40,708 bases of DNA from Oceanobacillus sojae (GTDB lineage Bacteria > Bacillota > Bacilli > Bacillales > Amphibacillaceae). Positions 17,595 to 26,200 of this stretch are shown in pieces. Position 1 is the first letter of the stretch, and every line of letters begins with the position of its first letter. The stretch is from contig NZ_LT727812.1 in the NCBI RefSeq assembly GCF_900162665.1, positions 861,764-902,471 on the forward strand, given 5' to 3'. The notes beneath the pieces are model-generated. The model had not been told where the DNA came from and ran no database searches. It saw only the letters and a program-made list of their open reading frames with translations. Made by a program: the position numbers and the translations under genes.

Positions 17595-18440
17595 TTATTG
17601 GTAAAGCGATCCTGTATTGATTACCGGCTGTGTTCCTTGATCAGAGACAATGGCAACCAGCAGATTATTAATCAATGCCACTCTGCGTTCATCATCTAAC
17701 TCCACCATATTATCTGCTTCCAAGCGGGCTATTGCATCCTGCGCCATACCAACTGCCCCCTGAACAATTTGCTCCCTGGCAGAGATAATTGCACTCGCCT
17801 GCTGACGCTGCAGCATTGCCTGGGCAATCTCTGTTGAATAAGCTAAGTGTGTTAACCGGGCTTCAATTACTTCCACACCAGCGACCTGAAGGCGATCTTG
17901 AAGCTCTGCTGTTAACTGGTTGGATACTTCATCTGCATTTCCGCGCAAGGTTAACTCTTCATTAGTAAATGAATCATATGGATATGTTGTCGCTACGGCC
18001 CGGATAGCTGTTTCACTTTGAATTTCAATAAAATCCTCGTATTGGTCCACGTCAAAAACTGCTTTTGCTGCATCCACCACTTTAAAAACAACAACTGCTG
18101 CTATTTCAATTGGATTTCCGTTCACATCATTTACTTTTAACCGGTTACTGTTAAAGTTACGGACCCTTAAAGAAATTGTTCTGCGCACAGAAAATGGCAC
18201 AGTTACCAAAATTCCTTCACGACGTACTGTCCCCATATACTTTCCTAAGAAAATAACAACAATGGATTGGTTAGGCTGTACAATCGTTATCCCGCTAATG
18301 AGAATAGCTGCGATCAGAATCAGCACAACACCTAAAACAATATACTGTTGATAAATACCGAATATCCCTAAAGCAAGCAATACAATGATTAATCCTATTC
18401 CAAGAATGCCATTAATGCTCCAAGCTTTCCGCTCCTGCAT
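17595..18440 (-). CDS. SPFH/band-7 (slipin-like) membrane protein
   Basis: A 281-residue protein. Two close N-terminal hydrophobic segments (about 12-32 and 34-55) are followed by VQPNQSIVVIFLGKYMGTVRREG and the SPFH domain (about 55-230: VRNFNSNRLKVNDVNGNPIEI, VVFKVVDAAKAVFDVDQYEDF). A helical tail includes HLAYSTEIAQAMLQRQQASAI. SPFH proteins scaffold membrane microdomains and associated proteases; the partner here is unclear. It lacks the NfeD neighbour typical of stomatin operons and is paired instead with the Arc-like gene. GGAGAGGATC precedes the ATG. Confidence 0.85.
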   Translation of the reverse strand: MQERKAWSINGILGIGLIIVLLALGIFGIYQQYIVLGVVLILIAAILISGITIVQPNQSIVVIFLGKYMGTVRREGILVTVPFSVRRTISLRVRNFNSNRLKVNDVNGNPIEIAAVVVFKVVDAAKAVFDVDQYEDFIEIQSETAIRAVATTYPYDSFTNEELTLRGNADEVSNQLTAELQDRLQVAGVEVIEARLTHLAYSTEIAQAMLQRQQASAIISAREQIVQGAVGMAQDAIARLEADNMVELDDERRVALINNLLVAIVSDQGTQPVINTGSLYQ

Positions 18441-18514
18441 GAGATCCTCTCCTTTATATCTTTATCATACTATAATGATATCATTTTTGTATTAAATTGT
18501 AAAATGATATATCA

Positions 18515-19393
18515 TCAGCTTACTTGCTCTTCTATAAATTTCTGAATCGGATTCATTTTAGGATTTACCATTATTGTATCGCCATCTGTTTCAATTGTAA
18601 TACTGTCCAGCGCTGCCGTAGAATAAATCCGTGCATCTATTTCATTTAAATGGTCAATAACGCGGGAAACAGGATGTCCATAGTTATTATCTTTACTGTA
18701 GGTTAAAACAGCAATTTCAGGGTCTACTGCTTTCAGAAAAGCCAACGAGGAGCTTGTATTTGAACCATGATGTCCTATTTTAATCACTTCTGCATTTACA
18801 TTATGCTTTTTCTGTATCTCCTTTTCTTCCTTTTTACCGACATCGCCCATAAGAAGCATATCTGTTTCTCCATAATTCAGCTTTAATACCAGAGAGGATG
18901 CATTAGGAGAGGTTAATGGCTGTGCAGCATTCCAAATGTCCAAAGAAATGGTCGGGTCTATTTCAATTGGTGTCTCCTTTTCAGCAATTGTAAACGGGAT
19001 TTGTAAATCACGGATACGATTCATATAAGAAGCAAAGGTCTTTGTCGGATGAAGCTTTCCTGTATCAATAACACTCCCAACCTCCAATTCATCTAATACA
19101 TTTACTAAGCCGCCAATATGATCGATATCCGGATGTGTCGCAATCATTAAATCAATTTCATTAATCCGCAGCGCTTTTATATAGTTAACGACAGCATTAC
19201 CAGCTTCCGGAGGCCCGCCGTCAATTAAAATAGTCCGATCTAAAGGGGTTTCGATTAAAATACTGTCTCCTTGACCGACATTAATAAAATGCACCTTCAG
19301 CGCAGGCATTTCCTGTTCCGCATGAACAGGTGAAGAGTGATGTATACAAACAACTGTCAGCAGTAATAAAAAAATAAAACCTCTTTTCCACAA
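18515..19393 (-). CDS. Exported metallo-beta-lactamase-fold hydrolase (ComEC C-terminal-like)
   Basis: A 292-residue protein. A signal peptide (residues 1-25, cut after VHA) is followed by a metallo-beta-lactamase domain beginning KVHFINVGQGDSILIETP. The metal site motif THPDIDHIGG (about 86-95), a second aspartate in LLMGDVG and histidines in KIGHHGSN match the ComEC/Rec2 C-terminal domain family. Such stand-alone exported versions are suspected nucleases or phosphodiesterases acting outside the membrane; the substrate is unproven. The start is a TTG with GGAGGTG 8 nt upstream. Confidence 0.85.
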   Translation of the reverse strand: MWKRGFIFLLLLTVVCIHHSSPVHAEQEMPALKVHFINVGQGDSILIETPLDRTILIDGGPPEAGNAVVNYIKALRINEIDLMIATHPDIDHIGGLVNVLDELEVGSVIDTGKLHPTKTFASYMNRIRDLQIPFTIAEKETPIEIDPTISLDIWNAAQPLTSPNASSLVLKLNYGETDMLLMGDVGKKEEKEIQKKHNVNAEVIKIGHHGSNTSSSLAFLKAVDPEIAVLTYSKDNNYGHPVSRVIDHLNEIDARIYSTAALDSITIETDGDTIMVNPKMNPIQKFIEEQVS

Positions 19394-19647
19394 ACTTCAA
19401 ACACCTCCCCTTCTTTTTTGTTAGTGTAAACAAAATAAAAGAATGCTATGAGGAAAGATGATTGGAAATTGTTGAAAAAAGGTTTTATCAGCTTCTTGTA
19501 AATCAGTTTAAAAATTGTTGAATCAAATAAACCTATATACGAATAATTATTCATTTTTAAATCAAAATAAAGATATGACATACCTGTTAGTTTACTGTTT
19601 CTAATTTGTCTATTTTAAAACTTTAAAAAAGCTATTTTTAAAAATCT

Positions 19648-19848
19648 TTACTCATATTCGACGAATCGTCTGAAAGAGCGAGATTTCTTGTTCGTAAAAT
19701 CTGTAAAAAATAAATCAAATTTTGATTTTTCATTTGCGCTATCCAAAAACTGGCGAACTTCATGCAATGGTATACCCAATTTTTTTGCTTCTATCATTAA
19801 TGTAATCCACTCTTGATCATAAGCAGCGTTTTCAATTATCTTTTTCAC
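19648..19848 (-). CDS. SinI-domain small protein (anti-repressor-like)
   Basis: From the GTG at 19848 (GGGGG 7 nt upstream) the protein is 66 residues; a TTG at 19896 would give 82. Residues about 10-33 (YDQEWITLMIEAKKLGIPLH and then EVRQFL) align with the SinI dimerisation helices (LDQEWVELMVEAKEANISPEEIRKYL of B. subtilis, compared in pieces). SinI-type proteins bind SinR-family repressors and release biofilm and matrix genes. The basic C-terminal tail (KKSRSFRRF) is not in classical SinI. No SinR-like gene is in the window. It lies downstream of the adhesin gene, same strand, with its own promoter region. Confidence 0.7.
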   Translation of the reverse strand: MKKIIENAAYDQEWITLMIEAKKLGIPLHEVRQFLDSANEKSKFDLFFTDFTNKKSRSFRRFVEYE

Positions 19849-19976
19849 AATTTCGCCCCCATCATTAATCCAGATAATTTTGCAATGTTCCAACACTTGT
19901 GTTGCATAAGCAATATACTACTTTGTATAATTGGATGAATCATTTATAAATAATCAGACTGAGTATTCCGAATATT

Positions 19977-20012
19977 TATATCCTGTTTATTTCAAAAAAT
20001 AATCAGGATATA
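19977..20012. repeat. Inverted repeat upstream of the SinI-like gene
   Basis: TATATCCTG (19977-19985) and CAGGATATA (20004-20012) are perfect arms. The pairing extends inward through TTATT/AATAA. It lies about 130 nt upstream of the SinI-like start, where an operator could sit. It is adjacent to AAAGAAC (20013-20019), which matches the short SinR-box consensus in reverse (GTTCTTT); the 7-mer match may be chance. Confidence 0.4.
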
Positions 20013-20221
20013 AAGAACAGTATATATCTAATGAGAATAATAAACTATATTTACACATTTGCATATTGAGGAATGTTAATAGTTTATATATTATTTTTTA
20101 TTAAATTTGATTTCTTGCGAATAATTATACTTGATTTCATATTATATGTAATCAACCCTAAAAAACAAAAGATGGAGCTGGGGGGTGGAGATGATTTAGA
20201 AGATACCTGCCGATAAATTAG

Positions 20222-20264
20222 AAAAAAGGAGCTATTACCGAATATTAGTAATAACCCCTTTTTC
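20222..20264 (-). terminator. Terminator of the adhesin gene
   Basis: AAAAAGGAGCTATTAC (20223-20238) pairs with GTAATAACCCCTTTTT (20248-20263, one mismatch and one G-U). On the minus strand it ends in TTTTTT, 16 nt after the stop. Confidence 0.85.
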
Positions 20265-20279
20265 TTCATTAAATCTGTT

Positions 20280-23200
20280 TTACCTGTCAGATGAACGGTT
20301 ACGGAAGCGGTTGACAATAACTAAAATTGCACCGGCTGCCAGTAAGCCTAAGCTGATAAGCAATAAGTTGAACATAGATGTTGCTGTACCCGGCAATGTT
20401 TCACCATCACCTTTATCTGTTCCTTTAGAATCACCTGAATCTGTTTTACCTGCAGCTTCAGCTGATTCTTTACCTGGATCTTCTCCCGGTTCTTTACCTG
20501 GATCTTCTCCCGGTTCTTTACCTGGATCTTCTCCCGGTTCTTTGCCTGGATCTTCTCCCGGCTCTTTACCTGGCTCCTCTGGTTCTTTACCTGGTTCCTC
20601 TGGTTCTTTACCTGGTTCCTCTGGCTCCTTACCCGGCTCTTCTGGATCTGCTTTTACAAAACCAAAGTCTAATGTCGGGTCGTGTTCTCCGTCTTCTGTT
20701 AAATGACGGGATACTGCAAACCATAAGGAGGAATTAATGGAATTATCATCGCCTGCTTCTTCCAGGGTCGGTACATACCCTTTCAAGGCTTCTTTGGATG
20801 CTTCCCGATCAATTCGTACAATGTACGTTTTATCGATTGGCAGATTTTCAAAGATATAATATCCATTTTCATCTGTTGTTACCGGTCCTACTGGATTTCC
20901 GTAAACATCTGTTACTGGATTGCCGTCTTTATCCTCGATCGTTAAGACGACTCCTTTAATCGGGATGTCAGTTTCATCCTGTAAACCGTCTTTATTTTTA
21001 TCGAACCATACGTAGTCTCCTACACTTACTTTTGCCGGACGATTGGTGATGGTGAATCCATCTGCCGCATTTCCTTCTACATTATCAGTTACATACCCTT
21101 TAACTGCTTCTTCTTGAACAGTATAAGTAACCTCTGCTCCAGCAGCAAACTTAGGCATATTTGTAAACTCAAATGTCCAATCCATATCCGCAGTGACTTC
21201 TGCTGAATCCACTTTTTCTCCATTTGCTAACAAGTTAACAGTGATGGAATCTGGGCGTTGATCCGTATAATTATTATCATCCCAGGTTTTAGAAACATTA
21301 ACACTAGTTTGTGCTGGTTCGTGATGGTTGGTTAGTATGATATTTCCATGATCTGCATCATTTACAGAGACTTCATAGCCTTCTGGAATAGAAATTTCTT
21401 TGACTGTATAGTCAATTTCTTCGCCGCCATTTTGGTATGCGTCCAGGTCTGACCATGTATGCATCCAGTCATTTTCTGCAGACAGGATTACCTTATCTCC
21501 AACTGCCTCTTCCCCTGCATACAATTGAACCTCAACCTGTTCAGGGCGAATGCCGTCTTGATTCTCGTTATCGTTCCATCCTTTTGAAACGGTAACCGAT
21601 GTTTGTTCTGGCGTGTAAGCATTAGTGACAGTCACATTGCCATCTTCACCGGTTTCCAGTTTGGTTGAATACTCCGCAACGGAATCTTCCGTCACACGAT
21701 ATCCAATTTCTTCTCCATTACGATTTTTCGGCAAATCTTCAAACGTATGCGTCCAATCGTTTTCTTCATTCAATTCTGCTGTTCCAACAATTTCCGATGC
21801 ATCATTGATGACATTTACAGTCACGCTGTCTGGGCGGACGCCATCCTGATTCTCTGCATCATCCCATACTTTGGTAACAGGAATTTCTACTGTATCTGGT
21901 GTACGGTTGTTTGTAATCAAAACGAATCCATTTTCTTCTTTTACAGTCGGCTCATCATAACCGTCCGGGATATCTGTTTCTTTTACCGTATAATCGATTG
22001 TCTTACCGCCGTCATGGTAAACATTTAATTCTGTCCATGAATAAGTCCAATCATTTTCTTCCGATAAACGAACAGGTTTTTTAACAGGTTCTCCATCAGC
22101 GAATAATTGAACTGTTACATTATCGGGACGGATACCATCCTGATTGCTGCCATCTTCCCAGCCTTTTACAACTGTCATAGAAGTTTGCTCTGGTGTATAA
22201 CTATTTGTAACAACAAAGCTTCCATCTGTTTGTTTTGCAGTAGTTGCAGTATAGCCTTCAATAGCATTCTCTACAACTCGATACTGAATTTCACTGCCCT
22301 CATGGTATTTTGGCAGACCTTCAAACACATGAGACCAATTGCCATTTTCATCAGCTGTTACTTCTGCTGTTTTGACAATTTCAGAGTTTCCATCGATGAC
22401 ATTCAGAGTAATACTATCCGGTCTGTTGCCGTCTTGATTATTCGCATCATCCCATTCTTTTAAAACTGGGATATCAATCAATTCCGGCTCATAGCTGTTG
22501 GTAATTGTAATTGCTCCATGGTTTTCATCGTTTATTACCGATTCATATCCTGCTGGAACATTTACTTCTTCCACTGTATACTTAATTGCTTCTCCGCCAT
22601 CACGATTCGCATCTAATCCGGACCATGTATAGGACCAGTCATTCCCTGCAGTAATGAGTACCTCATTTCCTAATGGCTCCCCGTCTGCAAGTAATTGAAT
22701 GCGAATATTGTTCGGGCGTTGACCATCTTGATTATTCGCATCATTCCAGAGTTTATTTACAGTAACAGATGTCTGCTCTGGAGTATGTTCATTCGTTACT
22801 GTAATTGTGCCAGTACCGTTGCCTGAAATATTAGCGGAATAATTTTCTACTGTATCCTCAGCTACTCTATACTCAATTTCATGTCCATCACGATATTTTG
22901 GTAAATTCTCAAAAACGTGAGACCAATTTCCATCTTCGTCAGCAGTTATTTCCTGTGTGTCTACAACCTGAGAACGGTCGTCATATAGATGGATTGTAAT
23001 ACTATCCGGGCGTGCTCCATCTTGATTTTCAGCATCTTCCCAGACTTTTTCTACTGTAATGTTCGTCAGTTCTGGTGAGTAACTGTTTGTGATGGTATAG
23101 CCATTTTCAACACTACCATTAACAACACTCTCGTATCCTTCTGGAACATTTGATTCTTCAACGGTATATTCAATCCGTTCTCCATTTTGATATTCATCTA

Positions 23201-26200
23201 AACCGGTAAATGAACCTTCCCAATTATTAGATTCATTCAAAACGATAAAGTATAGTGTTGCTTTTCCATCTGCAAATAGACGTACTGTAATGCCGTCTGG
23301 GCGGGCACCATCCTGGTTATTTGCATCTTCCCAGACTTTTTCTATCGGGATATCTATTTTGCCTGGTGTATAGCTGTTTGTGATAACAAATCCGTTTTCT
23401 GCATCTCCGGCAACACTACTCTCATACTGCTCCGGTACATTTACTTCTGCAACAGTATAAGTAATTTCAGTTTCACTATTATCATACACTGGCAAATCTG
23501 TAAATGAACCTTGCCACTCATTTTCATTGCTTAGCGTGATATTTCCCGTATCGGTTTCCTCACCATTTGCAAATAATGCAAATTCAACAGATTCAGGACG
23601 ATTGCCATCCTGGTTGTTCGCATCCTTCCAAGCTTTCTCCACTGGAATTTCAGTAGTTGGAGATACGAATTCATTTGTAATCGTTAATCCATCATCAGAA
23701 ATAGTTTTTTCATAGTTTTCTGGGACATTTACTTCATCGACTGTATAGTCATACTCATTACCGTCGATATCAGTTTTATCCAAGTCCGTCCACGTATATT
23801 CTGTTTCACCGTCTTCCAAGGTTACCGGATCTCCAACTGCTTCTCCATCTCTGGATAATTGCAGTTCAATGGATTCCGGTCGGTGATTTTCGCCGCCTTG
23901 CCATTCTTTCGTGCCTGTTACATCAATTTTTTCTTTGGTGTTTTCGAAATTAACTTCAAAAACTTTTTCATTGCTGCCATATGGCTCATCTACATTAATT
24001 TCGATTTCTTTATCGGATAACACGTAGCCATTTGGTGATTCAATTTCTACCAAGATATAGGTCCCTAAGAATAAGTTTCCTACTTCTAAAATACCATTCT
24101 CAGTAGTAAATTCGCCCATTAATACTCTCTCTTCATTTACAACTCGATATAATTCAAAAGTTGCTCCTGAAGATTTGATTACTTCTTTAGTAGCTGAATC
24201 AACTTTAGACAGTTGGATAGCTCCACGATCTTTTCGGAATTCTCCACCAACCCAAGAAAATTGTCTTGCTGTGATTTCATTTGTTTCTCTCGTTACTGTC
24301 TCAATTCCTTTACCCTTAAGGTCTACTGTATTATTAACAGTTTGCCCATTTTCGGCAATAACGATAGTGGTATAAGTGATTGTTAGAGCTTCAGTTAAAT
24401 CCTCATCAAAAGAGATATTTAAAATTGTTTCGCCATCTTCAGTAGTTTCTGTTTCAAGCGTATAACCAATCTCTTCACCACTACTTGTAACAATAGTCAA
24501 GCTGTCTTCTACAAATGACAGACCCGCACTAATTGTATCTGTAAGTGTTGCATCACTTATTCTTGAAAGACTTTCGTTAGCAGTGATTTGCCATTCAAGT
24601 TCTTCACCAATATAAACTTCGCTTACATCAGGCAGAACTTCTTTATTCAACACTTTATCCCATCTGTCATAATGCACAGATGAAGAATAAGGATATTTTC
24701 CTTCTTCTGTTGTTACTTCCGCATGGTTTACATAATTTTCTTCTGAAATGTCTGGAACTCTTGTTTCAAACTGAATGACATATCTTTCAGTTACTTCACC
24801 ATTAAAGTTAACAGTAAGTTCATTACCCTCAACTTCTACAGTATAATCATCATTAAGAGTTAATTCAGTATCAGTAATTGTTGTATTACCACCTGCATCT
24901 ACTTCATAAACAGATACTGTGATACTGTCTTCAATGATTTCTCCCTCATAACCTAATGTATCAGTAACTGAAACATTTTCCCCAAGATTATGTTGATGAT
25001 AGTTAAAGTACACTTGCCAAGCGATTCTTCTATCAGATGCATCGGACCAACTATCTGAATCAACAAGATTCCCTTCTTTAAAGCCACTATTCCAAGCGTT
25101 TTCTATTACACGTTGGCTAGCATCGTCTTCTTCGTTAATTTCACGATTATTTTCCGTTGTTCCTCCAAAATGTGCGTGGTTTCTATAAAGACCAGCTTCA
25201 TCTTCATTAGAATGAGGAATCAATGAATTTCCGTCTTCATCCACAAATTGCTCGTCATAAGAAGTAGTATAGTTCACTACTAATTCTGCTTTCGCTATTT
25301 CCCGGTGGAATTCAATTGTAAAGCCATTTTGGTATCCACCATCAATTGGAGCAAGTGTATAATCGTCTCCTGAAACAAGATTTTCATTACCAAGAGTAAT
25401 TTCAACTGTCCCTGGCAATAAGATTAGTCCATCATTTGTGAAGTTATCAGTAATGGTAAAACCTTCATTGATGTCTTCTCTCGTAGGATCGACATTTAAA
25501 CGCCAATTAATTGTTTTCTCATTATAGTTAATTCCATCAAAACTCTTTTGATACGTATTTGCATGTGGACGGATTGTAGCATCTCTATCTCCGCCACCTT
25601 CACCAACACCGTCACCTTCCATACCTACAGTGTTTGTAAATACATCCGCATTATTGAAATTATCAATACTAGTCGTATATTCAATTGTAATTGTTTCCGT
25701 ACCAACATCTGGCAAATCAATTGTTAATAAGCCATCTTCTTCATCATGAGTCGCTCCAGGGAATTCATTACCATTTTCACCTGTAATTGTAATGTTTGTT
25801 AATGTTAATCCCTCTGGCAATTGGTCTGTTACGGTAACATCGCCCAATAGATGTTTTGCTTTGTTTACAGTAACTTTCCAAGTAATTGTACGATTTTCAT
25901 AATCAATATTGCCCGCTTCTACTTTCTCAAGAATCGGACCTCTATCGAACTGAACTGTTGCATCATCATCGTTCAATTCTTCATCACCATCAAAAAGAAT
26001 GGCTGTATTTGTGAATCCGTTCTTCTGTTGATATTCTCCTTCATTAACTTCTGACCAATTAATATCAGTCAGGTAAGTGATTGTATATGTTTGATCCGGG
26101 CTTACTTGACCTAATTCGATTGGAAAGTCATCAGCTTCAATACCAGAATCTCCACCATTCAAAGAGATATTAATAGATCCTGGAACAATTGTTAAACCGT

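Noticed and set aside
19357..19581. 74-codon minus-strand frame
   Set aside because: Overlaps the start of the MBL-fold gene in another frame, with low-complexity AT-rich composition.
20084..20317. 77-codon minus-strand frame
   Set aside because: Overlaps the adhesin C-terminus out of frame and runs through its terminator.
20311..20706. 131-codon plus-strand frame rich in LPGSS repeats
   Set aside because: Complement of the Pro/Gly/Glu repeat DNA; the repeat keeps all frames open and there is no start signal.
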